Origin: Cephalopachus bancanus | Taxonomy: Eukaryota > Chordata > Mammalia > Primates > Tarsiidae | Direction of reading: 5' to 3' | DNA: 64,000 bases | Assembly (NCBI GenBank): GCA_027257055.1 | Contig: JAPVLO010000055.1 | Span: 6,595,501 to 6,659,500 of the forward strand | In this document: in pieces, positions 46,543 to 58,269 of the stretch | Position numbering within the stretch: position 1 is the first letter of the stretch | Layout: the number at the start of each line of letters is the position of its first letter | Program-made: the position numbers and the translations under genes | The notes under the pieces: model-generated | The model's input: only the letters and a program-made list of their open reading frames with translations | Database searches by the model: none | Told to the model about the DNA's origin: nothing

Positions 46543-46834
46543 CTTTTTTTTTTTTTTTTGAGTAGGAGTCTCACTCTGTCGCCCAGACTTGAGTGCAGTG
46601 GCCGCTCCCGGTCACCGTAGCCTCGACCTGCTGGGCTCCAGCGATCCTTCCGCCTCAGCCTTCCAAGTAGCCAAAATTACAGGCATGCGCTACCACGCCC
46701 GGCTGATTTTTTTGATTTATTGTAGAGATAAGGTCTCGCTGCCCAGGCGGGTCTTGGACCCGCAGGCTCAGGCAATCCACTCACCTCAGCCTCCCAAAGG
46801 CGCGGGATTACAGGCTGAGCCACCGAGCCCGGCT
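46543..46834 (-). mobile_element. Alu (young type), antisense
   Basis: Perfect 13-bp target duplications GCTTTCTGTCTCT at 46530-46542 and 46835-46847. It ends in CCACCGAGCCCGGC, the exact reverse of the lineage 5' end. Short young form. Confidence 0.97.
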
Positions 46835-46847
46835 GCTTTCTGTCTCT

Positions 46848-48122
46848 TAAACTTCAAGATAACCTGCACAATTCAATGTTGATTTGTGTGCAGTTTTCTC
46901 TTCTGCTGTCTGTGATGCATTCCTTTCCTTACACTTATTATTATTTCCTTACCCTTATTATTCCTTTCTACTTATTATATGCATGCATAATTTTGCATTA
47001 TTTGTCATTCATATAGCAGAAAAGCCTTGAAAGAGCCCATATAAGCAATTGTTCCCAGGATAATATGTCAGAGGAAGAGAAGCAAATTTTTCCACTGCTC
47101 TAGTCTCCAAACATTTGCCTCGTAGGTGTTAATGCCCTACACTTGTAGATGGCATGACATCTCACCCTTCACTACAGCAAGGCAGCCCCAGGCAGGGGCA
47201 ATATATATATACATGTTGTTTCACAATGAAAGTATGAAGGGGATGCTGTCTGGTTGTGTTTGAGCAAAGTTGCTATGAGAAAGAGCTGGGACAAGAGGCT
47301 ACAGGTCTATAGAAGGGTGAGCCTAAGGGAACTCAGAAGCATATGACACAGAGAAATATGAGAAATATGGCTTAAGGGAGAAAACAGAGACAAACTTTGC
47401 AAAATATGTTAAGAACTTTGAGAGAATATGCATGAGCTTTTATGAGAAAACCCCAAAGAAGACCTAAATGAGTCCCAAGAGGTCAAAAAAGAGTTCTCAG
47501 TTTAAGTGAAGTCTAAGTAGTGGTATGCATGAGTCTGCACATGTAAAGAGAAGGATGGAAAGGAAGATGGGAGACATTAGAAAATTGGACACTACAAAAA
47601 AAAAAGGATCCATGTGTACAAAGGCCAAAGGACCTGAAGCTATGCACTTTTTAATATTTTTGTTCACAGTTTACAAATCTTCACAGTATCAATAAAAGAC
47701 AGCCAGATGGAGCAACTCAGTTGTTCTTTCTGGTTCTCAAGTTTTACTTTACCTTGTTAATGATGTCAATTCTTATTAAGTTTGTAAGCATCACTGTAGT
47801 GAACATTTTTCTTAATATATTTAGACCCCAATATCAAAAGTATAACTAATGTTTTTTCCTTGTTTCTTTGTCTTCTAATCTATAAAATGAAAAATCTCCC
47901 AAACTGAACTCATTTCAGCCCCTCAGTTTCCCTGCAGAATATATTACCTGGCTGTGTCTCACCTTCAAATAGCAAATACTTGAGATGTCCCCAACTTCCT
48001 TGTTCTGGGCTTGCTCCTTCCTCCCCACGGGTGCATTTTCCCTGGCTGCTTCTGGTGCCCGCATGCACCTGTCCTTCCATCATTTGGCAATCTCTCTCAG
48101 GTAATGAATTTAATAATTTCAT
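46848..48122. other. Unassigned sequence
   Basis: No gene recognised. 46915-46980 contains small CTTATTATT/CCTTAC duplications. Confidence 0.5.
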
Positions 48123-48137
48123 AAGTCATTAAATCTT

Positions 48138-48217
48138 TTTTTTTCTTTTTAAGAAAGCAGCATTTATTGAGAGGACAGAAAAGCTCCCACAGTGGAAGGA
48201 GACCCAAGGGGGTTGCC
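48138..48217 (-). mobile_element. Tiny retro-insertion of a polyadenylated LTR-like transcript end
   Basis: Perfect 15-bp direct repeats AAGTCATTAAATCTT (48123-48137 and 48218-48232) flank an 80-bp insert. On the minus strand it ends in an A-rich tail, with AATAAA about 15 bp upstream of the tail. The body (CTTGGGTCTCCTTCCACTGT, GGAGCTTTTCTGTC, CAATAAATGCTGC) resembles the R/U5 end of gammaretrovirus-like LTRs. The nick site (CTT/AAGA) fits the L1 endonuclease. The LTR identity is inferred; the insertion structure is seen directly. Confidence 0.85.
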
Positions 48218-48382
48218 AAGTCATTAAATCTTAAGGTGAAGACATTCAAATTCAAATTTGTTTCTTTCTGCAGAAATTGTTAGCACTAGTGACAAGTGGA
48301 AAATATCCTTGCACCTCACCTTTATCCAGGTGCCAGCCTAGAGTACCCCATCTCAGTCCCACAGTGTAAAAAGGGAGCCCAG

Positions 48383-48670
48383 CCCGGCTCGGTGGCTCAG
48401 CCTGTAATCCCGCGCCTTTGGGAGGCTGAGGTGTGTGGATTGCCTGAGCCCGTGGGTTTGAGACCTGCCTGGGCAACTTGGCGAGACCTCATCTCTACAA
48501 TAAATCAAAAAATCAGCTGGGCGTGGTAGCGCGTGCTTGTAATTCCGGCTACTTGGAAGGCTGAGGTGGAAGGATCGCCGGAGCCCAGCAGGTCGAGGCT
48601 GTGGTGGCCAGGAGTGGCCACTGCACTCAAGTCTGGGCGACAGAGTGAGACTCCAACTCAAAAAAAAAAA
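48383..48670 (+). mobile_element. Alu (intermediate form)
   Basis: Target duplications AAAAAGGGAGCCCAG at about 48368-48382 and within 48666-48680 (merged with the A tail). It keeps the GGGCAACTTGGCGAGACC form. Confidence 0.96.
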
Positions 48671-48689
48671 GGGAGCCCAGTACTGGAAT

Positions 48690-51600
48690 CCATTTTGGGT
48701 GCTGCTGAGTAAGTGTGAACAAACTGTAAGTTTTTCTTAATTTAGTTATTTTTTCCCACATTTATTCATTTGCAAACTCCTCTTCTAAATTTGTCACCTG
48801 GGAATATGTTTTGTTTCTTAGCACTGGCTGACTTTTTAAAACAGTAAAGTCCAAGGATGGACCTGTTGTTTCAGAAACCACTTCTGGATTGTGGAGCCCA
48901 TGTACAATTTGCCCAATTTACTCAAGAATCAATTCAATTTCCATTTGTTTACCACTTTAAATTTGGGGGTAAGTCTACAAATATGACCTCAGGTTATATA
49001 TACTGTGCACAATGATTTTCTCAAAGTAAAAATATTGTAAATATGTTACCATGATTTTAATATTCTTTATTATAATATTAATGATTATGTAACATTCCAC
49101 ATTCCATCATATTCCTACATAATAATTTATTTAAATAATTCCCTATTGTACCTTGTCCTACTTAGTTTGTTTTTAAGATTTCACTGGCTCATTGAACATT
49201 TTAGTAGATAGATCCTTGCCTTTGTGTCTTAATATTTCTTACATAAATAATTTTCAGAATTTATGTTTTGAAACATATTTCCTAGGGTGAGTCATCAAGA
49301 CTATTAAGAATTAGCATAAGAAGGCTTTATTGGACATCTGTGATTTGCAGAGCAATGTTGAGAAACAAACTATAATGCAATCTTGATTTTAAGAACTTAT
49401 AGTCTAATTAGAAAAATATATGCATTTCCATATATGTCATATACACACATATATGATTTTTTTCATGCATATATATATATATAAATATATGGTTTTACAT
49501 AAAAAAGTAGATCAACGTGAACAAAAATGCTCACAATGCCAGAAGAGACCCTCCTAATCTGTTTCTTATCTATTTCTAAGCAATACTAGGCACTTCTTTC
49601 TCTTTGTAATTCATACACCAACAATACACACTAGCACATATGTTTATTTTTACCAAATCTTGTTCTTTTCTCTGTTATAAATGCTTTGAAATTTCCTGTT
49701 CACCAAGACAACTGTTGTTCATCTCTCAAAAACTATTTCTTGATTCTAAATAAAAATTTCCTTTACTAAATGGTCTTCAATATAAGGAGTTTTAACCTTA
49801 ATGAGTTTTAACCTTAATGAGTTTATGGACAAATTTCAGAAGGATCAACTAATTTAAATGGAAAATAGCTTCCATCTGAAAATTAGCAGTGAATATAGCT
49901 GAGAGACCAAAGTATACAAGCTCTTCTGACATGGTACAAAATAGGGATAAGGTATATGTTCATGCCATGTTACAATTGTTGCTGATATCCAATATGCTGT
50001 TTTCATCTTCAAAATTTTGGTGGTTATTAAAGCCACCAATAAATCCCATTCTTCAATTACTTAATATCTTACTTTTAAATCTCATACATTTATTTTTTAT
50101 TACAAATTCAATTTTTTAATATTTTGATACCTGTATTTTAATACAATTGATTTTCTTAGAAATCTTATTTGTGTTTGCATGTGTATGTGTGTGTCTTTTT
50201 TAGAAAGAGGCATGTAAGGTTGCCTTACATGGATCTAAGGCACACAAAGATATGAGAATTTCTACCCCAAATAGCCTTAATTATACCCACTTCTGTATTA
50301 CATTCTTATGTTGGCATACTGCTAATGCTACTCATAGCATGTTTTTGCTTTAACTGTCAATATGACTATCTTCCCTGTCAGACTAAAATATTCTTAAGGA
50401 CAGAGACACATCTTCCATTTACATCTCTGGCTCACAGTTCAGAGTAAAACATGAATTAATCATTTAATAAATGTTTGTTGAACTAGACCAAATGGAAGCA
50501 AATCTTCAGGAATGGCTTTGAAGTGAGACGAGATTTATTATGGGCCTTGAAAACAGAAAAAATTTGATTGGCAAGGAGCACAAAAAAGACAGATGTAATA
50601 TGCTGCATGAAGACTATAGTCAAGGCATGCACATGAGATAAAGGAGAGATAGGCTGGGGTGACGATATACATCCTCCAATCCTATAATTTTGTCCAAAAG
50701 TGATAAAAGAATATTAGTCCATTGTGAATGTACATGAATAGAGACTGGAGCCTCAGTCCTCATATCAGGAGCTAGCTTCAAAATCCCTTTAAGCCTTGTG
50801 TTTTTTGAAAGGATAAATAATAAGTGGTATCAGTATATATATAATATTCAGAAAGTGATATTATTTTCACCTACAGAAGCACCATTAAAATACGGCTATG
50901 GAAAATTATTATGAAAATTGTCTTAAGCAATTATTGGGGAAATGCTGGGTTAATATATTAAAATAGGATTCTATATCATGAATCTTCTAAATCTTCTTCA
51001 CACTAATGTTTATTGTAAACCTCTAAGAGAAGAATGGTGTACAGTCTTGCTCAAATTTACTTGAACTGGAAAATTTATCCCTGGGTATCTCTCCAGGCTA
51101 GTATCCTTTAGAATATATTTTGAGAAATCACTGCCTACACCTACATTTTTCTTACTTTAACATGCTAAATATAGAAGTGCCTATTTATTTATAGGACGGT
51201 GATATTGTTAAGCCTTAGAAAATGAGAACAGCTTTAGAAAATGAGACTTTTGAGCTGTCTCTGCTCAATTTAAGTTATGCAAGTGTAGTTTCTCACCATT
51301 GTCTCCTGTTAGTATTTCCTAACATGTCTTGTGAACATTTTCAAATAAAATCTTGGGAATGAAATGGCTAAAGCTTAGGGAATTACAATATCTATTTATT
51401 GCAGAAGAGTGTCTGAATTCTGGTTACTAGGTTATTCGTGAGAGGAGACCATCACCCAACTTAGCAGAGGCAGCAGCTGGGTTTTTGTTGGATGCCTCCC
51501 ATCAGAATAACTTGATCTTCAGAGGACACAGATGGGAAGGAAAATGTGATCACTGAGCTCCAAGCACAGAGATCTTATTGCTGGTTATGGAGAATATTAT

Positions 51601-52440
51601 CTTCTAATTCCACTTTTTTCTGGAATATAATTAAAGGCTAATTACTAAATCTTTGTTGCTGTTGTTTTAATATTTGAAGGAGAATATTCAATTACTCAAA
51701 AAAGTTTTAAAATGTTTAAATTACATATAAAATAAATTGATCATGTCACTTCCCTCAGTAATGATAAATGACTTTTGTCTTCCTACTTAGAAGGAAATAT
51801 CAGAAATGGAAGCGCATTTGAATATGATTATTTGGAAATTCCATCCAAATATTTTCCAAAGAACATATACAGTAACATCAAATAAAATTAAAACATAGTT
51901 TATAAGCTCTTCACTAAAAAGTCTAGCAGATAGTATCAGAGTGGTTATGGTTTCAGTTGGACTAATCGTGAAAAAGTGATGACAAAGCTTTCTTTATCCT
52001 TACATTTCTATTAACAAAAGCACAAACAAAATACCTTAGCTAGCAGTTGGATAATTTATACCTTTTTATTCTTCTGGGAATCTCCCATCCTCCAGATGAA
52101 GATGTGCAGAGGACCAGGATTTGTACATTTTTCTTAAATCTTTTAGACTTCTTCTGTCTCTTTCCTCAATACTGCTTTTACCATTTACACACTCACCAAA
52201 ATCCAGCTAAATGAATGTATGTTTATATTTTCTTTAGGCCTGCACTCCCTTCTGATCTAAGACTTTGCAGATGAACATCAAATGGATCTGTGTTGTATCC
52301 CTGACTTCTCTCCTAAATAGCCATGTGGCCTAGAGCAATTGTCTCAAGCTCCCTGAGTTCCAATTTTATGACCTCTAAAATTGGGACAACAATTACATCA
52401 GAGGATCCTTATAGAATTCAATGAGAGACTTTCTATCTGC
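48690..52440. other. Long AT-rich unassigned stretch with L2-like traces
   Basis: No gene. About 50380-50480 (CTTAAGGACAGAGACACATC and AATAAATGTTTGTTGAAC) and 50500-50660 look like L2 3' and internal segments. Small tandem duplications occur at 49787-49820 (17-bp unit GAGTTTTAACCTTAATG) and 51211-51249. The (AT)n-like run at 49475-49495 is low complexity. Confidence 0.5.
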
Positions 52441-52479
52441 TAGATAATTGTATCTATTCTGTTCTTTCTCTCTCCCCTA

Positions 52480-52830
52480 CCTTGGCTGTGCTTTATCATT
52501 TCCTCTCTAGATGTGTCCATCACCTTCCTACCTATGATTATGGCCCTCCTTGGCCATCTCACCTGTACTAAGAAGACTTCCCCTATCCACTCTCTCCTAT
52601 GTCATCAGATCCTAGTCTACTCACCATGTGCTAAGGGGACTCTTCTCTGACCTCCCTGACAACTGACATTTCTTAGTTTTTCTCTTGAACCTTTGTGCAC
52701 TTCTTGTAGACTTTTTCACAGTTGTCTTTTTCCATTTACTCCCACTAGGATGCAAATTCCATTATAGGAAACTGTTCTCTCTCTTATCCCCGTTGCCTAT
52801 ACCAGGGTCTGGTAGGCAGTAATTACAGGC
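52480..52830 (+). repeat. L2 LINE 3' fragment
   Basis: The order of CCTTGGCTGTGCTTTATCATT, CTCCCACTAGGATGCAAATTCC, TGTTCTCTCTCTTATCCCC and CCTATACCAGGGTCTGGTAGG matches the well-known L2 3' end theme, diverged. Confidence 0.65.
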
Positions 52831-52997
52831 CATTGGCCAAATAAGGGAATATTTTATACAGCTGAGATTCTATCAACAACTTCCCGAATAATGCCCTTCC
52901 CAACCCAACTTAAGGAAAGAAATCTCTATACTCTCCCTGAGCTATACTTCCCATGGGTGGTCACTCTTTGGAAGCCTGTGTTAGAAATCCATGGTTA

Positions 52998-53137
52998 GAC
53001 CAGGCATGGTGGTTCAATCCTGTAATCCCAGCACTTTGGGAGACAGAGGCGAGAGAATTGCCTGAGCCCAGAGGTTTGAGACAGCCTGGGCAACTTGGCG
53101 ATACCTCATCTCTACAATAAATCAAAAAAATTAGCAC
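52998..53137 (+). mobile_element. Alu left monomer (fossil-type) or truncated Alu
   Basis: Only the left arm is present (CCAGGCATGGTGGTTCAATCC to TCTACAATAAATC), ending at AAAAAAATTAGC. It has GACAGCC and AACTTGGCGATACC forms. It is either a free left monomer or a copy broken in the middle A-rich link. Confidence 0.85.
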
Positions 53138-53729
53138 AAATCAGACTTTTTTTTGTTTGTTTTAGGGGAGTTTGGAAACTATGGTGGCAAACTAGGCTTT
53201 TGGTGATAATGGTTCGAGGTGGAGCCATCTAGAAGTACAGGTAAGCACAAGGTAAGTAATGTATTAGTTACAGATTGGTGAATGGTCAAAAAAAACCTTA
53301 AGAAAGCCATAGGTTGAAATAGGGTAGGGAATTCAAGTTGACTAATCATCAACAGAAGACAACAGCATTGAAGATCTAAGAAGAACAGCAAATTAGACCA
53401 GAAAGCCCAGACACAAGCACCTGTGAGAAACGTCACTGGAAAACCTAAACACAGTCTCCCAAGCTTTCTCCTTATTTTCTGGCAAAGAGCCACATGCATT
53501 CTTTCCCAGCATGATGTCCCACGAAGCTGGACACTTCAGATTGTTATTGATGATGTAGCTTCTTACTGGCATGAGTTTCTGATGGCAGCAGCAAGATTTT
53601 TTTTTTTTTTGGTAGTTCCTCAAATCATTGCATTTTTGTTTACTTGGATTCAACTCTGTTCACAGATAATAAGAAGAAAGCTAAGAGAAGTGAACTGATT
53701 TGCCTTAAATGGTATTTATATCTTCAACA
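53138..53729. other. Unassigned sequence
   Basis: Overlapping chance open frames on both strands (53179-53698) without motifs. No repeat family recognised. Confidence 0.5.
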
Positions 53730-53840
53730 AGTGTAGTATTTATTGAGAATATATGATATATGTCAAACATAGTTCTAGACCTTGAAGATGCTATAATAAG
53801 CAAGACAAACTCAACTATGGACCTCTTACATTTAGGCTAG
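53730..53840 (+). repeat. L2 3' fragment
   Basis: TATTTATTGAGAATATATG, ACATAGTTCTAGACC and CTATAATAAGCAAGACAAAC follow the L2 theme (TTTATTGAGCACC, CACTGTTCTAGGC, GTGAACAAAACAGAC). Confidence 0.65.
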
Positions 53841-54937
53841 CAGTTTACCTCAGAGCTAATGAGCACAGAATGAAATTAAAGTTTAGGTCCTCATCAGATA
53901 TACCACCTCCACTGTGTTTTATATTGTTCCTTGATTCATTAAACAGATAATGTTTACTTTCATGAATCTTGATTTTTATGCAGGTATTTTGTAAGATTCA
54001 AGTGTTAGAAATATTTATTGTTTTCATGTGAAATTGTGAAGGTTAATGTTTAAAAGATTTATATGTTCTGGTTTTCCTCACTCTTTCCCCATCCACAGGC
54101 AGTTTCACTTGTATATTTGAAATGCACATAAACTGTAATGTGAGTCAAATGTGTTTCCCAGAGCAAAAGAACTTCCAGAGAGGAGTTGTACAGATGATAT
54201 AATAGCAAGAGTTTATCTCAATATTTTTGAAATTCCCATTCTATTAATGGAAAATAATAGCTTGTCTCTGTGATGGATATCTAGGATAGCTGAAACATGC
54301 TTTAAAAGTTCCTCAGTTCTACTGAAAAGAAAATAATCCATTTAATTCTTCAGAGTATTTAAAAAAACTTTCAGTTTAAATTAATTTTTCAAATTGCAAA
54401 CTAATTATAATTATCAGTTGTTCCCATCACCCAAATACTCACTCAAGAGCTAGGTCACTAACTTGTTGAGATTAGCTCACATTTAAATGATTATTGATTG
54501 AGCACTCAAACCAAGCCGTAGGTAAAAATGGGCCTTTAAAGATGCAACTTGAAAACTGAATTCATGCCATTCATTAAAGAACCCACTAGAAATAAAACTA
54601 AGGTGTTGCTTGGTCGACTGAGCTTTGACCGCAGCTCTGTGAGGCACTGATATTTCTGTTCTAGCGTCTCATCATGGAAACAGATGTTATTGTGCATAGT
54701 ATCCCTTTTTTTTCCCACAAGAACTTACATTAAATTTACTCTTTTTCTGCAGTGGAAAAGGGGATGATTTTCAAGTGTTTATGCAATATTGCATACATCT
54801 GTATGTATAACTGGGCAAAGTTCATCAAAACCAAGAGTAGATCTGGTTTCAGCCTGTCTATTAATAAAAAACTAACTATAAATGGCCAATGAGATCAATA
54901 ACGTGTCAGAAATATTTTTAAAGTTGAAATTAGTATC
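53841..54937. other. Unassigned AT-rich sequence
   Basis: No gene or repeat recognised. Confidence 0.5.
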
Positions 54938-54953
54938 AAAAAATGTGTAGCGT

Positions 54954-55232
54954 AGCCGGGCTCGGTGGCTCAGCCTGTAATCCCACGCCTTTGGGAGGCT
55001 GAGGTGAGTGGATTGCCTGAGCCCGCGGGTTCGAGACCCTCCTGGGCAGCGAGACCTCATCTCTACAATAAATCAAAAAATCAGCCAGGCGTGGTAGCAC
55101 ATGCCTGTAATTCCGGCTACTTGGAAGGCTGAGGCGGAAGGATCGCCGGAGCCCAGCAGGTCGAGGCTGCAGTGGCCGGGAGCAGCCACTGCACTCCAGT
55201 CTGGGCGACAGAGTGAGACTCCAACTCAAAAA
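54954..55232 (+). mobile_element. Alu (young type) with perfect target duplication
   Basis: 16-bp perfect duplications AAAAAATGTGTAGCGT at 54938-54953 and 55233-55248. Close to the young consensus of the window. An open frame in antisense is Alu-derived. Confidence 0.98.
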
Positions 55233-55512
55233 AAAAAATGTGTAGCGTTTATATAATGTAGGCAAACTTAGTTGTTACTAAATAATGTAAATTAAAATAA
55301 ACTCACATTTCAGAAATGTAGTAGTATCTTCTTTGTCATAGAGCTATGTCCATTGTTTTTGTAGCCATATAGAAGAGACAATTTAGAGAAAGTGCCTTTT
55401 CATGTCTCGAGATGTATTTGATCCAAGAAACATAGATTATGTAACAAATGTTTGAATTAATGGAAGCTTAACTTTATTCATTTTCCTAGTCTGAGAAATG
55501 ATAATTGTTACT

Positions 55513-55661
55513 GGATGCATTCATCATATAATATATTGGAGATTGTTTTTACATTAAATAGTTTTCTTACTTGCAATTGACTTGGACTCTAATCTAACCG
55601 AATTAACTTAATATAATTGCCTCCTATTAAAGTGAAGTTACTTATTTCGTGAAATATTGCT
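55513..55661 (+). repeat. Direct repeat, copy 1 (~148 bp)
   Basis: Runs from GGATGCATTCATCATATAAT to TTATTTCGTGAAATATTG. About 90% identical by eye to 56815-56962, in the same orientation. It is not a family I recognise. Confidence 0.88.
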
Positions 55662-56814
55662 AGCAGATGATAGAACTGGCACCAGAACCCAAGAACACAG
55701 ACTGAGCATGATGTTATAGGATATGGGAAGCAAGATGGCTCTATGACATGATATTTTCTTATCGCCAAAATATTCCCCTAATTGGGAGGAGCAAGGAGAA
55801 TAGGGAGGGAAAACAGGAAACAACAGAGACAGTGGAAGCATTCCACCTCGAAGGTTTCAGGACTAAACATAAGATGCTGGAATCCAAGGTCAGGGAGCAA
55901 CCCTATAGGTGCTCTCTAGAGGGAAAGACCTGAAGTCACTCAATCTGAAAACCGAAAACAGCATTTAATTTTCGTCACAGGCCATTGATCTCAGTCAGGA
56001 AGAGGAATGGAGTTGGCAACTGGAAATGAATGGTCAGTAGCAAATGAATGGGAGACAATCTCTTGCTGTGTCTACTTCAAATATCATGTTGTTCTCACTT
56101 AAAAAATGACTCTAAAACGGCCAGAACCACACACTTTCTTGGATTTGTTATGATGTGTGTCTATGCGTTTGTGTGTGTAGTAAAAGTAGTAGTTTTATGA
56201 AAGCAGACAGTTTACAAAGAGGCAGGGACAAATTGCACTTTTTTAGAGGAAAGGTATTTTTATTTAAGTGTTAAACATGTATTATCTAGTAGTCTCTTCT
56301 ATTTGTAATGAATATTGTCTGTGAAGTTTGTAGATTCAATAAAGTAATGTGTTGCTAGAAGTGAATTTCAAGGTGAATCTGATTTTTGTGCTACAGCAAA
56401 AAAATACCCTTCTAATTGTCTTTATACCAGGTTTGATAGTTGTGACATTTATCTCAAATAATATATTAAAGTACATTCTTTATAGGTGGAATGGATTCCA
56501 ATGTTCTCAGAAACCAAGAATGTATGCTTAATTCAAAATATAAACATAACAAAACCCTTTTAAGATAAACCAATATTTTAATATACTGTATTCCTAAGCA
56601 AATACATTACTAAAGATATGACAGCACTTGTTAAATAATACTTCCAGGTAACCAATTTATTTTATGTGATCGAGTGATGGAATCCATGAGGCGTCCATAA
56701 TCCTCTGATGTTCTGTGGCCTTCCCAGCCTCTGCTGTCATCCAAATGATCACATAAATTGTAGATATCCTGCATCTCCCAGCACCTAAGTACTCTGGCGC
56801 TTACCCAAGTTACA
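55662..56814. other. Unassigned sequence between the direct repeats
   Basis: No gene recognised. Contains an 11-bp inverted repeat, TTTATGTGATC (56661-56671) and GATCACATAAA (56747-56757). Confidence 0.5.
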
Positions 56815-56962
56815 GGGTGCACTCATTATATAATATATTGGAGATCTTTTTTACATTAAAGAGTTTTCTTACTTGGAATTGACTTGGACCCTAATCTAAC
56901 TGAATTAATTTAATATAATTGCTTCCTATTAGAGTGCAGTTACTTATTGCAAGAAATACCAT
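56815..56962 (+). repeat. Direct repeat, copy 2 (~148 bp)
   Basis: Second copy, GGGTGCACTCATTATATAAT to TTATTGCAAGAAATACC, 1302 bp downstream of copy 1. Divergence suggests an old local duplication or two members of an unnamed repeat. Confidence 0.88.
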
Positions 56963-57547
56963 TACCATTTTACTTACTTTTCTTTCTGAGTCAGTAAAAG
57001 CCAGTGTCTTTCCTCCTGGAGGATGTGCAAAGAGTAGTCATTAGATAAATTCAAGGAGAGACCTAGCATCCAGATTGCAGTGTAGTGGTGGTGGGGGAGG
57101 AGTCTAAGACCTAGGACATTCAGGATATGCAAAGGGATTTCTCTACTCATTTCCTGCAGATGACTTCCAAGTTGGCAAGGATGGACATGACCTCAGTTCT
57201 CACTTGGCCAAGGCTGTATTGTTAAGTTGAGAAGCCATAACAACCCTGATGAACACAGTCTTCCTAGGGCTTGAAATCTGGGCTGCCTTTCTAAGGACAC
57301 AACAAGATTGCTCCTGCTTTTGCCCACGGCATGTCATTGTATAGACACCACAGACAGATCCACTGACCATTAGAGCCCAGGGACTGTCAGGGGTTTCCCA
57401 GCTTGATCGCTTTGTAAGAAATGAAAACACCTAGGCTTAGAGGGGAAATGTGACTTGTCCATGAGGCAACAGAGGCCAGAAAGAGCCTCTGGCCCCACAT
57501 CCTGGCCTCTTTTCATTGCCCATATTTCCCCTTATGGATCTTTTTCA
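56963..57547. other. Unassigned sequence
   Basis: No gene or repeat recognised; moderate GC. A 76-codon minus frame at 57200-57430 has no motif. Confidence 0.5.
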
Positions 57548-57720
57548 TGCAAACAATGATAATCACCAACACTTATGAAGCACAGACACCTTGGTAGTTT
57601 TAAGGACATTATGTCCATTATCTTTGTTGAAATTGTCAGTCATCCACAATATGACTGGTGCTGTCCTCACTTTATGGAGCAGCATATGTTACCACATGCA
57701 GAGAAGAAGCAGGGATGACA
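57548..57720 (+). repeat. MIR SINE
   Basis: AATGATAATCACCAACACTTATGAAGC, TTTTAAGGACATTATGTCC and CTGTCCTCACTTTATGGAGC follow the MIR order (AACACTTACTGAGC, CTAAGCACTTTACATG, CCCATTTTACAGATG). Confidence 0.6.
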
Positions 57721-58269
57721 TTTAAGAAGGCATGTCAAGAGTTCTAAGTCTTCTCTTTTAGGATATATTATATCTTGCCTTCTACTAGTTATCAAAGGAT
57801 CGAGCCCATACTTCCCTCACAATACAGGATCTCATGGAGCACAATCCACTGCACCAAGGCCTCCTGGCATGAGCATTTAATAGAGCTCACCTGCGTCTAC
57901 ACTGCAATATGATAATACCAAAAGAGAAAAAAAATCAGAGTAAAAATCAAAAAATAAGGAAGTTGTGGAGCAAATAAGGGTAGAAAAGAATCTAGAAATG
58001 CATACTCCCTGCATAGGGATGAAAATTTAACTGTAAATAAATATAACTCCCAACTTCCTTGAAACCCAATACATATTAGCTAATTTCATTGATCATTGGT
58101 GAATAGCTTTATTGGCTACCGGAGAGGTAGAATCTCCTTGTGCATCAAGATTACAACACAAGTATATGTATCCTCTGTTCTTCATAGAATTTCTCACATT
58201 TTTTCACCATAGTTGCTCAGTATCATTATCACCATCATTATCATTGCATGTAAAACTTTTGTGGCATTC
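57721..58269. other. Unassigned sequence
   Basis: No gene or repeat recognised. Confidence 0.5.
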
